Source: Betaproteobacteria bacterium UBA2293 (GTDB taxonomy: Bacteria; Pseudomonadota; Gammaproteobacteria; Burkholderiales; Rhodocyclaceae). Taken from it: 48,758 bases of DNA. The DNA lies in NCBI GenBank assembly GCA_002345845.1, contig DDWF01000016.1, forward strand, positions 13,998 to 62,755, written 5' to 3'. Of this stretch, positions 28,033 through 37,362 are shown piece by piece. Every line of letters starts with the position of its first letter. Position 1 is the stretch's first letter. Below the pieces are notes generated by a model. It saw nothing but the letters and a program-made list of their open reading frames with translations. It searched no databases and was not told where the DNA came from. The position numbers and the translations under genes are program-made.

Positions 28033-28578
28033 CTACCGCAACGGCGGTATCCCAGCAATCAACGCGACCAACGTCACCTGCCGATCCGTTTGGGTCTTCC
28101 CAAAAACAGCCCGCAACTGTGTCTTTACCGTAGGTAGCTTTACCCCCTGCGCCAGGGCAAATTCCTCCAGCGTCTCCCCATGGCACAACGCCCGCGCCAA
28201 TCTGGCCTCGGCGGCCGATAGGCCAAACATCGACATCAGTTGCCGGGCACTGGCAATGCGGCGGCGTCCCAGCGGAAATACCAGGCACGCCACGTTCTGA
28301 AGCTGTCCCGACAGGGGTTTTGCCCCGTGCAGACTCGGTTCGAGCAACAACGTGTAGCGTGTTTGCCCAGGCGTATTGCCGTGGCAAATCAAGGTTTCCG
28401 CCTTGCTTCCCTGGGAGGTCCTTTCGATGGCCTTCGTCAGCAAGTCATTGAATGCGGGATGCGTTGCCCGGATCTGGTTGTGACGGATTGCGAGCAGGCC
28501 GCCAGAGCGCAGGAAGGCAGCTGAGCGTTCATCAATGTCGAGGATGCGCCCGCTCGGGGAAACCAGGAATGCGGCCAC
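28033..28578 (-). CDS. LuxR-type helix-turn-helix regulator, probably 5'-truncated
   Basis: A 181-aa reading from GTG 28578. The C-terminal third is a clear LuxR helix-turn-helix: MFGLSAAEARLARALCHGETLEEFALAQGVKLPTVKTQLRAVFGKTQTDRQVTLVALI. The N-terminal part (FLVSPSGRILDIDERSAAFL) looks like the PAS-like middle of roughly 370-aa regulators of this type. The frame continues open upstream to a stop at 28903-28905 and still reads plausibly (a Cys-rich stretch, then LHERNFQTPEYQDFLQHCRVIRQYVDQGAS), but contains no ATG, GTG or TTG. So the original start has probably been lost, or the gene was cut when the island formed. Target genes cannot be inferred. Confidence 0.6.
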   Translation of the reverse strand: MAAFLVSPSGRILDIDERSAAFLRSGGLLAIRHNQIRATHPAFNDLLTKAIERTSQGSKAETLICHGNTPGQTRYTLLLEPSLHGAKPLSGQLQNVACLVFPLGRRRIASARQLMSMFGLSAAEARLARALCHGETLEEFALAQGVKLPTVKTQLRAVFGKTQTDRQVTLVALIAGIPPLR

Positions 28579-29082
28579 GTACGGAGAGAAGAGTGCGCTG
28601 GCGCCCTGATCGACATACTGGCGAATGACGCGGCAATGCTGAAGAAAGTCCTGGTATTCCGGTGTCTGGAAATTCCGTTCATGGAGAAACGAGCAGTCCG
28701 CACAAACAGGCTCCTGCCGAGCGTCGAGCGCGCAATTCGGATGAATGCCACGACAGGTCGGCGCGCTGCCAGTCCGCCCTTTGTGGATGCCTTGTGTTGG
28801 TTTTGTGTCGGGCGCTAGCCCGTCGTCCAGCTGCTCAATTTTGCGTTCCCCCGCGTCATCCGACGCCGTTAATCCATCGCCCCCACGATCGTGCTTCAGC
28901 GTATCACGATCATCCGTATGGATGATGCGTTTTGACTATGACGGAGAGTAGGCTGCATGGCAATGGGGTGCTGGGAAGTGAAGACTGCTTGATCACGTCG
29001 GCATAGGTGCGCTTTCTATTTAACTAAGGACAGTTTGCACAAGTTATTAGTTTATTTGCCCATATCGCTACGGAGGCTGCCA

Positions 29083-30300
29083 GTGCGAAAACTTCTCCAG
29101 GAAAATAAAAAATTTGTATTGGTAGCGGTGTTATTGATAATTGGAGGGGCTATGGCTAACGAAGCACCCAATACACTGAAAGCTCAGTTTTTTTATAAGG
29201 ATGAGATTTCTTATGCAAGCGAATCGATAAAGAAAATCTGTCCTGTGGCAGATTTCAAAGATTCGCCGAAAAAGACGGATGGTTCATTAGAAGGTCCGGC
29301 AAAATTGTTAATCAATCCAATTGTGACAGATGTTCTTGTTTCGTTCGCTAGCAAGGCAGTAGAGAGCATTGTTGATTCTGCCGCAGCCAAAACTCAGCCA
29401 GAAGCCACAGTAATAGAGACCACCATTCCATTGGACGGCTTTTATTATGGTAGTGGGGAGATCGCCCCAGCTGGTGGTTGTCTGATTTTCCATAACGCAA
29501 ATAAGGACGATTTAAGTGATGCATCGCTCGTCGGTTCATTCGTGTTGACTTCTTCTTCGGATAAGAGTGCTTTTGGATTCGATGTTCACCATTGGAAATT
29601 TTCGCGCTTTCTTAAGCAGGAATCGAGTTCATGGTTTCAGGAAGATGCGGTTCGTGACTTTGTGATCAAAATCGAATTCATGACACCTGGCTCCTCTGGT
29701 CTCGGGACTAGGTCCGTGTTTGTCGAACATGTGTTTCCAGCGGCTTCGGCAAAGTCACTCTCAAAAGCCTTTATCCATGGCCAAAAATTACCATGGTTTG
29801 CTTCACCACAAAAACCATCTGTGGGAACCGCTGATATATCCAAGTCTCCTCTAGGAACTAAATATCTGCCGTTAAATATAAAAATTTCCGTCGTGGAGAC
29901 GACCAAAGCCAATCAAATTGCCCAATGGGTACAGGATATTGCCAAAGATAAAAAATCCGATATTTCTGCAGCTGTCAAGGAGGCTTTAAAAAAATCTTTG
30001 GACGAGAACTATGCGACTGCAGATGAAGTTAAACAGGTGGATTTGGCTTCAGCGGCATATGCGGCCTATAAATTAGCTTGGGATGAGATGACAAACCTAA
30101 AGGTGGCGAAGCCCAAAGATCTCGCACCAGGAGGGGGGCAACCAGAGAAAGACAAACTTGAGGCTGATGTCCGGGCATGGAAGGCATTGATGACCGCAAA
30201 GCTACAGCTAGTTGCTGGGAAAAAAACCCTTGCTCGCGCCGCATTCTCGAATGCGAACCTTAGTTGGCCAGGTGATTTGCCATCGATTGGTTTCGATTAA
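29083..30300 (+). CDS. Secreted protein of unknown family in AT-rich DNA
   Basis: A 405-aa protein. I start at GTG 29083 because GGAGG (29072-29076) lies 6 nt before it and it gives a clean signal peptide (MRKLLQENKKFVLVAVLLIIGGAMA, cut before NEAPN); a TTG 48 bp upstream is in frame. The mature part is mixed alpha/beta to about residue 265 (LKAQFFYKDEISYASESIKKICPV; VIETTIPLDGFYYGSGEI; GFDVHHWKFSRFL). A Lys/Ala-rich helical section follows (about 270-340), then a Pro-rich hinge and a C-terminal helical hairpin. I recognise no family. The DNA is markedly richer in A/T than its flanks. A trypsin-like protease gene follows after 99 nt. Confidence 0.72.
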   Translation: MRKLLQENKKFVLVAVLLIIGGAMANEAPNTLKAQFFYKDEISYASESIKKICPVADFKDSPKKTDGSLEGPAKLLINPIVTDVLVSFASKAVESIVDSAAAKTQPEATVIETTIPLDGFYYGSGEIAPAGGCLIFHNANKDDLSDASLVGSFVLTSSSDKSAFGFDVHHWKFSRFLKQESSSWFQEDAVRDFVIKIEFMTPGSSGLGTRSVFVEHVFPAASAKSLSKAFIHGQKLPWFASPQKPSVGTADISKSPLGTKYLPLNIKISVVETTKANQIAQWVQDIAKDKKSDISAAVKEALKKSLDENYATADEVKQVDLASAAYAAYKLAWDEMTNLKVAKPKDLAPGGGQPEKDKLEADVRAWKALMTAKLQLVAGKKTLARAAFSNANLSWPGDLPSIGFD

Positions 30301-30399
30301 AAATAGTTCGTTGGTTAGGTGATTTGCTTTGATCGTCTAACTAAAACGGCCTATGTGTGGCTTACGTAAATTACCGTGGCTATTGGTAAAGGAATAAAT

Positions 30400-31341
30400 A
30401 TGAATTTGCCTAGTATATTTGCCGACCGTGAAATAATTCAAGAAGTTCAATCGCGAATTGAAAAAGGGGCCTTCGATCCAAAGTTTCCAATATTAGACAG
30501 GAAATCAGTGGTTAAAACTCTAGATGAGATTAATGGAGGGAAAAAAATAGAAATTGGTTTTGAAATTGAAGCAATAGTGCGGGGCACAGGAAGGCCGGCG
30601 CTACTTATTAAGAATGGAACATTTTCAGTTCCTGATAGCGATGTATGGAAGAATAGATTGGAGGTCAGTAGAGCAGTTATTGAGAGTGCCATTCCTGCTG
30701 TTGGCCGGATTGAATCGAAAAATCATCCTGACTTTGAGTGGGTTGGTACAGGTTGGGTTGTCAGAGAGAATGTTGTTGTAACAAATCGTCATGTTGCTAC
30801 CGAGTTTGCGTTAAGGGATATCTCGGGGTTGTTCCGATTTCGGCGTAACTATGAAAATAAGGAGATGGGGGCACGCATCGATCTTCGAGAAGAATATATG
30901 CAGCCGGAAGAAATGGAGTTTAAAGTTGTAAAGATTCTTCATATTGAAGAGCCAGAGGGGCCAGATATCGCATTTCTTGAGGTTGAGTTCGTTGGTGCAA
31001 ATCCACCATCACCAATTAAGTTGGCTGAGAATACTTGTGCCGGAGCATATGTCGCCGCAATAGGGTACCCCGCTTGGGATGGAAAAAGAAATGATCCCGC
31101 CGTAATGCGACAAGTATTTAGCGATATCTATGATGTCAAACGCTTGCAGCCTGGTCAAATCGTCACCATCGGAGAAAATTACATTACTCACGATTGCTCA
31201 ACTCTTGGGGGGAATTCTGGATCACCAGTAATTAATCTTTCGACCGGAGAGGCTGTCGGATTGCACTTTGCTGGTAGCTATCTAAAAGAAAATAGTGCCG
31301 TGCCCGCAGCTATTGTAAAGAGCCGCCTTGATTCAATTTAG
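30400..31341 (+). CDS. Trypsin-like serine protease without signal peptide
   Basis: A 313-aa protein starting at ATG 30400 after AAAGGA (30388-30393); a GTG at 30376 is also in frame. Residues 1-100 are an N-terminal extension of unknown type. From about 110 there is a chymotrypsin/trypsin fold with the whole triad: H131 in VVVTNRHVA, D189 in EGPDIAFLEV, S273 in LGGNSGSPV, and GWVV as the beta-strand before the His. No signal peptide or membrane helix is visible, so it should act in the cytoplasm, unlike DegP. Cytoplasmic trypsin-like domains occur in defence and other conflict systems (general knowledge). AT-rich, same direction as the secreted protein gene before it. Confidence 0.85.
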   Translation: MNLPSIFADREIIQEVQSRIEKGAFDPKFPILDRKSVVKTLDEINGGKKIEIGFEIEAIVRGTGRPALLIKNGTFSVPDSDVWKNRLEVSRAVIESAIPAVGRIESKNHPDFEWVGTGWVVRENVVVTNRHVATEFALRDISGLFRFRRNYENKEMGARIDLREEYMQPEEMEFKVVKILHIEEPEGPDIAFLEVEFVGANPPSPIKLAENTCAGAYVAAIGYPAWDGKRNDPAVMRQVFSDIYDVKRLQPGQIVTIGENYITHDCSTLGGNSGSPVINLSTGEAVGLHFAGSYLKENSAVPAAIVKSRLDSI

Positions 31342-31581
31342 ACAGCTATATCTGAATTCCCGGCTATATAACTGTGCAATTATCCTGTGTGTTAGCACTG
31401 TCGGGCTCATTGGCCGGTGAAGTTGGTGTTGTGACACTGAAGCTATCTGATCAATGTCACCAAGCAAGGAGATCGCGACGAGAAGAAAGACGCTATTGGG
31501 CATACGACAGACAAGCTGATGCTAGTAGCAACTGTATTAGCTGCCGCCATCCATCGAACCGAGGTACAAGGAGAATTCACC
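31342..31581. other. Intergenic gap after the protease gene
   Basis: 240 nt with no convincing gene. An AAGGAG ribosome binding site (31568-31573) at its end serves the next gene. No repeat or terminator that I can defend. Confidence 0.4.
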
Positions 31582-32130
31582 ATGAACGCTGGAACAGAAC
31601 GGACATCACGATGCCTCGGATATCCGGCATGCGTACTCTTCGGAGTATTGGTCATGTTGTCCGCAGGCGCATACGCCAGTTGTTGGGGGCAAGGCGAGCG
31701 CACTGAAGAAGTATTTCGCCAGGAGTTTCGCCTCAAGAGCAATGATGGCCCCGTTAAGGCTGTCGCAAGTTATCAAATTTATGCGAAGGGAGAAGTCTGC
31801 GAGAGCGGAAGTGCCGGGTTAGTTGATGGAAGGAAGTGCGCTGCTCACCCATACGCTCGGAGATTTTTCCGAACGTTATCGGTTATTCCACAAAGTGGTA
31901 ACCCAATAGAGATGGGAAGGACCGAAAAGCTGGTTGCGACGGCGCCAATGATTGAAAGAAATGGTCCTTGCACGGACCATGCGGCCAGATTGACAAACGA
32001 TTTTTTTGCCTCGCAAATTTCAAATGCTCATGCGTGGCGCACCGAGATAGAGGGCGATCTTGTGGAGGTCCGCCGAACCTTGAAGCTGTTTGGGGAAATC
32101 GACGATACGACAATCACTCTTCAACGCTAG
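31582..32130 (+). CDS. Exported protein of unknown function
   Basis: A 182-aa protein from ATG 31582 with AAGGAG 8 nt upstream. A hydrophobic stretch (about 15-33, VLFGVLVMLSAGAYA) after a basic N-terminus is a signal peptide, probably cut before SCWGQ. The mature part of about 150 residues has five cysteines, enough for two disulfides (Cys in SCWGQ, EVCES, RKCAA, GPCTD). Two similar basic segments (FRTLSVIPQSG; EVRRTLKLFGE) are the only patterns I see. No known domain. It lies at the right end of the AT-rich segment and may be cargo of the same island. Confidence 0.6.
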   Translation: MNAGTERTSRCLGYPACVLFGVLVMLSAGAYASCWGQGERTEEVFRQEFRLKSNDGPVKAVASYQIYAKGEVCESGSAGLVDGRKCAAHPYARRFFRTLSVIPQSGNPIEMGRTEKLVATAPMIERNGPCTDHAARLTNDFFASQISNAHAWRTEIEGDLVEVRRTLKLFGEIDDTTITLQR

Positions 32131-32235
32131 GTTAAACCCAGTGAAGCTCAGGTATACGCCTGTCCTATTTTTTGTGTGTACGGCATAACATTTCGTTAAG
32201 GAACATCTTCGGTGCGGCGGATGGTGCAGGGCTGG

Positions 32236-33540
32236 TTATCCCAACCGACCGATGCGGGATGCGGCCTCGTCAATGTGTCGCCGCATCGCCTCAATGCAGG
32301 GCGAGAAGCTACCGGAGAAGCCGTCGCATTCGCTGACCTTGGCCCAAAACATTTCAGCCAGATGCAGCGCCGCCCGCCAGGTTTCACCATCGACCGAAGC
32401 CGACAGTGAAGCCGGCGGCAGCGTATTGACGATTGCGCCGCCGCGGCTGTGGGCAAAGCCCATGGGCAGTACATCGTAGGCTGGCGCGAGCTGATACGGG
32501 CGGCCGTGGTGGCTGACAAACGACAGGTTTCCCGCGTGCATGTCGGTGTTGCCGATCAGCGTTCCGAATGCCCACAGCAGCGCCGCGCCTGCGACGGCGT
32601 CCGTATCGACATGGCCTGCAGCGGCAAGGCGACTGACCAACGACGGCCAGGGCGCCGAGGCGTCGCCGAGGAATTCCGCATCGAGAGCGCGCAGGGAGAA
32701 CACGCCCACGCGGCCGAACTGGCCGACGCGGTCGAAGCGCGGCACTTCCAGGAAGCGCTGGCCGGCGAAATCGAAAATCCCGGTGTCGACGCCGAGCAGC
32801 GAAAGCGCCAGATGCTCGGCCAGCAGGAGGTCGCGCCAACGCTCGCTGACCGGGTTGTCGTCCGGCGCCGAAAACTTCACCAGCACATGAGCGCGCTCGC
32901 TATAGGCGCAGAACTTCGGCTGTTCGCCACCGGCCGACGAGCCGGGAAGCTCCCCGGCGCCGGCGGCATGCGCCAGTGCGGGATAGTCTGCCGCCCGGTC
33001 GGCCGGTGACGGCGCCGGCATTGCAATGAATCGGTCGCGCGCCAGCCCGCCGATCAGCAGGTTGCCGACTGCATCATGGCCATGCGCGAGCAGCGCCCTG
33101 ATGACTTCGGTGTCGCCCCAATGTTCCGGGTTTGCCGGCAAGCCGAGCGCGGCGGCATGGGTCGATGCGTAGGCCCGGCCGAGATAGCCCTGCGGCCGCA
33201 TGTCGAACAGCCACCACGGCAGCCCGTCGCTGTGCAGCGTCGTGCCGTCAGCCTGCTCCATGACAAACCCGCCCGGGCGAACAGGCACGAGCGCACCAAG
33301 CTCCCGGATCTGCCCTTCGTCGCTCACGCGGAAAATCGGCGCCGACGCGAAGCCGCGGGCAGTGTCCCGCAGGGCATAACGAATAGCGGAACCGGCGCCA
33401 ATGCGGACTACTTCATCGCCCAGCACTGCCAGCGCACGGGAAACCGTCGGCTGACTGATGCCTGTCTTTTCAACGATTTGGCGAGCGGTCTTCGGCCCTT
33501 GACCGAGCAGCAGGCGGATTGAGTCGGAATGGCGAGCCAT
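32236..33540 (-). CDS. yjjJ: HipA-like kinase with fused helix-turn-helix (YjjJ/HipH type)
   Basis: A 434-aa protein. Residues 1-60 are a winged helix-turn-helix (TARQIVEKTGISQPTVSRALAVLGDEVVRIG). The rest is a HipA fold: Gly-rich loop SSAGGEQPKF, the Lys of VLVKFSAP, catalytic loop IGNTDMHAGNLSF, and metal-binding LAPAYDVLP. HipA proteins are Ser/Thr kinases (HipA itself targets GltX), normally paired with a HipB antitoxin. Here there is no separate HipB; the fused N-terminal domain may do that job, as in E. coli YjjJ. GC content is back to the chromosomal level, so it may not belong to the island. Kinase activity is inferred. Confidence 0.85.
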   Translation of the reverse strand: MARHSDSIRLLLGQGPKTARQIVEKTGISQPTVSRALAVLGDEVVRIGAGSAIRYALRDTARGFASAPIFRVSDEGQIRELGALVPVRPGGFVMEQADGTTLHSDGLPWWLFDMRPQGYLGRAYASTHAAALGLPANPEHWGDTEVIRALLAHGHDAVGNLLIGGLARDRFIAMPAPSPADRAADYPALAHAAGAGELPGSSAGGEQPKFCAYSERAHVLVKFSAPDDNPVSERWRDLLLAEHLALSLLGVDTGIFDFAGQRFLEVPRFDRVGQFGRVGVFSLRALDAEFLGDASAPWPSLVSRLAAAGHVDTDAVAGAALLWAFGTLIGNTDMHAGNLSFVSHHGRPYQLAPAYDVLPMGFAHSRGGAIVNTLPPASLSASVDGETWRAALHLAEMFWAKVSECDGFSGSFSPCIEAMRRHIDEAASRIGRLG

Positions 33541-33742
33541 GGTGATGAATAGATAACTGAATAGAAGAATGAATAGCCATTGTAGCCACGCACCATGAAC
33601 CCGTCACGATCTATTCAGCGGCAACCTGCCCGATCTGGCGACGGTCGCCAGGCATCCGGCTTGGCCAGCCAGCGGGTGGCATGATTGATCTACGCGACTA
33701 TCGGACGCCGGCTGGTGAGACCGTGCCGGATCGACGCGCCGT

Positions 33743-34255
33743 TCAAGCCCCAATCCCGATCCGCCACCCCCCAATATCCACCGCGTCACAGTTGTTCCCC
33801 ACCCCCAGCCGATCAGCCACCAGAAAATCGCCCGAGGTCAGCGCCAGTAACGGGTGGTGCCAGACGCCACGGCGGAAGTTGATGCCTTGGCGGCCGTCGC
33901 TGATGAAGACTTGCAGGGATTCGGGATCGGGTTTTGCAGGATCGGGGCGGGTTGGGGTGACGACGATCAGGAAGGCCTGGCCATTGAGTGGCACGAAGGC
34001 CTGCGAGCCGAGCGGGTGGCGTTCCAGGCAGTGCAGTTCGTAGGGGGCCTGGCGGGCGGCGGCGCGGAAGATGCTGAGCGCCAACCGGCCTTCGGCATCC
34101 GTTTCCAGCTGGGCCAGGTCGGTGAAGCGCTGGCTGCTGCCTTCGTTGATGGCATAGCCGTCATGGCCGGCGCATTCGATGACCTGGCCGAAGGGGGCGA
34201 AGGCTTCGGCGGTCAGCGGCTGGGCGGGGAGCAGGCGGAGGTGGCCGTCGCTCAT
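33743..34255 (-). CDS. allA: Ureidoglycolate lyase AllA
   Basis: A 170-aa cupin enzyme that splits ureidoglycolate into glyoxylate and urea. Family features are [14 protein letters not shown], the [13 protein letters not shown] segment, [37 protein letters not shown] (metal-cupin region), and DFLVADRLG. The ATG at 34255 overlaps the allantoicase stop (ATGA). The frame is open far upstream but that part is a shadow of allantoicase. It is the last gene of the transporter-allantoate operon. Confidence 0.95.
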   Translation of the reverse strand: MSDGHLRLLPAQPLTAEAFAPFGQVIECAGHDGYAINEGSSQRFTDLAQLETDAEGRLALSIFRAAARQAPYELHCLERHPLGSQAFVPLNGQAFLIVVTPTRPDPAKPDPESLQVFISDGRQGINFRRGVWHHPLLALTSGDFLVADRLGVGNNCDAVDIGGWRIGIGA

Positions 34256-35274
34256 GCCGGGGCGACCTCGCCCCACAGGCGCAGGCGGGAGACGCCGCCA
34301 TCCGGGTGCAGGTTGAGGCGGACGTGGGTGACCTTGTCGAGGGCGGCCACTTCGTCGCGGAAGGTATGGATGTGGTCGGCCTGCAGCTTCATTTCCGGCA
34401 ACAAGGTCGGCCAGAACTGGGCCTGGGCGACCAGCGCCTGGTCGCTCAGGCCGGGGGCGTAGCCGGCTTGCAGCGAGCAGCGGTCGGGGAAGTTGCCCTT
34501 GAAGTGGGCGGTATCGACTTCGATGCGGCGGATGGTGCCGGGCTGGCCGAGGGCGATGATGCACCAGTCGAAGCCCGGTTCGCGGCGGCGCCGGGTTTCC
34601 CAGCCGTCGCCCATGTCCACGCCGCGGCCGGGTAGCAGCAGGTTGCCGGCGACGCCGAAATGGGCGTCGTTCCAGGCCACCGGGTAGCCGCCGTTGAGGG
34701 CGGCGGCGAGATCGACCAGGCCGTCGGCCGCTACCGCCGGTGCGCCGGCCGGGCGGCCATAGACGCGCAGGCGGGCGACACCGCCGTCTGGCAGGATGTT
34801 GAGGCGGACGTGGCTGATGACCGCTGGGCTGTCGATGGCGATCAAGTGATGCTGGTTGCCGTTCAGCGGCGTGGTGGCGAGCAGCGGCTGCCAGCTTTCG
34901 GCCAGCGCCGGGTCGGCGCCGTCCGGGCAGCCGTCGAGCGCGGCTGCCGGCGGGTAGTTGCCGGTGAAGAAGCTGGTGTCGATGTCCACACCGGCGATAC
35001 GGCCGGGGCGGGCGAGTCTGACGACGCACCAGTCGTGGCCGGGGCCGCGCTTGCGGCGCGATTCCCAACCATCCATCCACTTGCCGTTGGCGTCGTATTT
35101 GCCGGGCACGAAGATGGCCGCCTGTGGTTGCAGCAGGCGGTCCATCGGGGCGAAGAAGTCGTCGGAGCAGGCGAGGGTGGCGGCGCCAAGGCGCGGGTCG
35201 GCGAGGTTGATCTGCTGGCTGGTCCAGGCGGGCAGGATGGCGGCGGGGGCGGTGAGGACGGCGGATTGATCCAT
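34252..35274 (-). CDS. alc: Allantoicase
   Basis: A 340-aa enzyme hydrolysing allantoate to ureidoglycolate and urea. It has two tandem allantoicase repeats: [46 protein letters not shown] in the first and [43 protein letters not shown] in the second, plus [19 protein letters not shown] / [19 protein letters not shown]. Length is as expected. It follows the ABC ATPase by 9 bp and overlaps allA by 4 bp. With AllA it makes two urea per allantoate, substrate for the urease encoded elsewhere in the window. Confidence 0.96.
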   Translation of the reverse strand: MDQSAVLTAPAAILPAWTSQQINLADPRLGAATLACSDDFFAPMDRLLQPQAAIFVPGKYDANGKWMDGWESRRKRGPGHDWCVVRLARPGRIAGVDIDTSFFTGNYPPAAALDGCPDGADPALAESWQPLLATTPLNGNQHHLIAIDSPAVISHVRLNILPDGGVARLRVYGRPAGAPAVAADGLVDLAAALNGGYPVAWNDAHFGVAGNLLLPGRGVDMGDGWETRRRREPGFDWCIIALGQPGTIRRIEVDTAHFKGNFPDRCSLQAGYAPGLSDQALVAQAQFWPTLLPEMKLQADHIHTFRDEVAALDKVTHVRLNLHPDGGVSRLRLWGEVAPA

Positions 35275-35283
35275 GGCGATTTA

Positions 35284-36012
35284 TCAGTTGATGGAGCCGA
35301 TGAAGCTGGCCAGTTCGGGGGTCTGCGGGTTGGCGAAGAGTTCCTGCGGGTCGCCGGCTTCGTGGATGCGGCCCTGGTACATGAAGACCAGTTTATCGCC
35401 GACTTCCCGGGCGAAGCGCATTTCGTGGGTGACCATGATCAGCGTGATGCCTTCGGCCGCCAGGTTCTTGACGACGGCCAGCACTTCGTTGACCAGTTCC
35501 GGGTCGAGCGCCGAGGTGATTTCGTCGCAGAGCAGCACGCGCGGCTGCATGGCCAGCGCGCGGGCGATGGCGACACGCTGCTGCTGGCCGCCGGACAGCT
35601 GGTCCGGGTAGGCCTCGAACTTGTCCTGCAGGCCGACCTTGAGCAGCATGGCCTTGGCCAGGTCGCGGGCTTCCGCTTCCGGCATCTTCTTGACGATGCG
35701 GGTGGCGAGCATGACGTTCTGGCCGGCGGTCAGGTGCGGGAACAGGTTGAATTGCTGGAAGACCATGCCGACTTTCTGGCGCAGGGCGCGGAGGTCGGTT
35801 TCGTGCGGGTGGATGCGTTCGCCGTCGACTTCGATGCAGCCGTCGTCGAAGCTTTCCAGGCCGTTGATGGTGCGCAGCAGGGTGCTTTTGCCCGAACCGC
35901 TGCGGCCGATCAGGGCGATGACCTGGCCTTCCTCGATGTCGAGGTCGATGCCTTTCAGCACATGGTTGCTGCCGAAGTGCTTGTGCAGGGCGTCAATGTG
36001 CACGAGAGCCAT
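35284..36012 (-). CDS. Amino-acid-type ABC transporter ATPase
   Basis: A 242-aa ATPase of the polar amino-acid uptake (GlnQ/HisP) group: Walker A GRSGSGKST, signature LSGGQQQRVAIARA, Walker B VLLCDEITSALDPE, and switch His in MVTHEM. The start overlaps the end of the second permease by 20 bp. Its position just before alc and allA suggests the transporter brings in allantoate, allantoin or a related ureide; this is inference, since the family label says only polar amino acids. Confidence 0.95.
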   Translation of the reverse strand: MALVHIDALHKHFGSNHVLKGIDLDIEEGQVIALIGRSGSGKSTLLRTINGLESFDDGCIEVDGERIHPHETDLRALRQKVGMVFQQFNLFPHLTAGQNVMLATRIVKKMPEAEARDLAKAMLLKVGLQDKFEAYPDQLSGGQQQRVAIARALAMQPRVLLCDEITSALDPELVNEVLAVVKNLAAEGITLIMVTHEMRFAREVGDKLVFMYQGRIHEAGDPQELFANPQTPELASFIGSIN

Positions 36013-36649
36013 GAATGTTCCTTTCGAGAATGCGGGAATAGGCGGAAAGCGGGTAGCACAGCGCGAAGTAGCCGAGCGCCACCAGGCCGAAGACGAGGAA
36101 GGGCTGATAGGTGGCGTTGGCCAGCATCGAGCCGGTCTTGGTCAGTTCGACGAAGCCGATGATCGAAGTCACTGCCGTGCCCTTGACCACCTGCACCGAG
36201 AAGCCGACGGTCGGCGCGATGGCGATGCGCAGCGCCTGCGGCAGGATGACGTGGCGCATCTGTTCGACGTGGGTCAGCGCCAGGCTGGCCGAGGCTTCCC
36301 ACTGGCCCTTGGGGACCGATTCGACGCAGCCGCGCCAGATTTCGCCAAGGTAGGCGCTGGTGAACAGTGTCAGGCCGAGCGCGGCGGCGATCCACGGCGA
36401 AATTTCCAGGCCGATCAGGCTGCCGCCGAAGAAGATGATGAACAACTGCATCAGCAGCGGCGTGCCCTGGAAGACCTCGATGTAGGCCTGGGCCAGCCGG
36501 CGCGGGATGGGATTTTTGGCGATGCGGGCGAAAAGCAGGATCAGGCCGGCGATGCCGCCGAGGATGAAGGCGGTCAGCGACAGGCCGATGGTCCATAGCG
36601 CGCCGTCGAGCAGGTTGCGGACAATGTCCCAGGTGGAAATGTCGTTCAT
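35993..36649 (-). CDS. Amino-acid-type ABC transporter permease (second)
   Basis: A 218-aa HisM/GlnP-like permease with five membrane helices. Start MNDISTWDIVRNLLDGALWTIGLSL, the N-terminal helix region ARIAKNPIPRRLAQAYIEVFQGTPLLMQLFIIFFG, and the ATPase-coupling EAA loop EIWRGCVESVPKGQWEASASLALTHVEQMRHVILPQA. The ATG overlaps the stop of the first permease (ATGA). Two different permeases next to each other should form a heterodimer. Confidence 0.94.
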   Translation of the reverse strand: MNDISTWDIVRNLLDGALWTIGLSLTAFILGGIAGLILLFARIAKNPIPRRLAQAYIEVFQGTPLLMQLFIIFFGGSLIGLEISPWIAAALGLTLFTSAYLGEIWRGCVESVPKGQWEASASLALTHVEQMRHVILPQALRIAIAPTVGFSVQVVKGTAVTSIIGFVELTKTGSMLANATYQPFLVFGLVALGYFALCYPLSAYSRILERNIHGSRAH

Positions 36650-37314
36650 TTGACCCTCCGGGCGATCAGTCGCTGGCCGGCCTGGATCATCACCTGGCGT
36701 ACGGCGATGGCGAGCACGAAATACATGGCGGTAACGACGAAGTAGGTTTCGAAGGCGCGGAAATTGCGCGACTGGATGAAGTTGGCGGCGAAGGTCAGTT
36801 CCTCGGCGGCGATCTGCGAGCAGACCGATGAGCCGAGCATGACGATCACCACCTGGCTGCAGATGGCCGGCCAGACCTTGAGCAGGGCCGGCGGCAGCAC
36901 GACGTGGCGGAAGATCTGCGCCCGGCCCATGGCTAGCGACTGCGCAGCCTCGACCTGGCCCTTCGGCGTTGCCTCGATGCCGGCGCGGATGATCTCGGTC
37001 GAGTAGGCGCCGAGGTTGATGACCATGGCCAGGATCGCCGCCTGCCATTCGTTGATCTGCACGCCGAGCGAGGGCAGACCGAAGAAGATGAAGAAGAGCT
37101 GGACGAGGAAGGGCGTGTTGCGGATCAGCTCGACATAGACCGTAAAAAAGCGGTCGAACGGTGCCAGCTTCCAGGCCCGCGACACCGCGCCGAGGATGCC
37201 GATGGCCAGCCCGAAGACGGTGCCGATGGCGGTCAGCGCCAGCGTCTTCAGGGTGCCGTCGATGAGTACTTCGCGGTATTCAAGTACGGACGAAAAATCG
37301 AATACGTAAGCCAT
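36646..37314 (-). CDS. Amino-acid-type ABC transporter permease (first)
   Basis: A 222-aa HisQ-like permease. Hydrophobic helices, YVELIRNTPFLVQLFFIFFGLP near the middle and the coupling loop STEIIRAGIEATPKGQVEAAQSLAMGRAQIFRHVVLPPA are visible. It follows the binding-protein gene by 48 nt and is coupled to the second permease by an ATGA overlap. Confidence 0.94.
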   Translation of the reverse strand: MAYVFDFSSVLEYREVLIDGTLKTLALTAIGTVFGLAIGILGAVSRAWKLAPFDRFFTVYVELIRNTPFLVQLFFIFFGLPSLGVQINEWQAAILAMVINLGAYSTEIIRAGIEATPKGQVEAAQSLAMGRAQIFRHVVLPPALLKVWPAICSQVVIVMLGSSVCSQIAAEELTFAANFIQSRNFRAFETYFVVTAMYFVLAIAVRQVMIQAGQRLIARRVK

Positions 37315-37362
37315 GGGCTGTTCTCCGGCACCGCCCGGCGGGCGGTGCCATCATTGCTGTTG

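Noticed and set aside
27818..28387. 189-codon minus-strand ORF overlapping the LuxR-type gene
   Set aside because: It runs out of frame through the helix-turn-helix coding region and has no domain.
34256..35080. Long minus-strand reading upstream of allA (part of a 445-codon frame)
   Set aside because: It runs inside allantoicase in another frame and is Arg/Pro-rich, the usual look of a shadow in GC-rich DNA. AllA begins at 34255 with the canonical N-terminus.
34660..36162. 500-codon plus-strand ORF
   Set aside because: Antisense to allantoicase and the ABC ATPase, both certain by motif.
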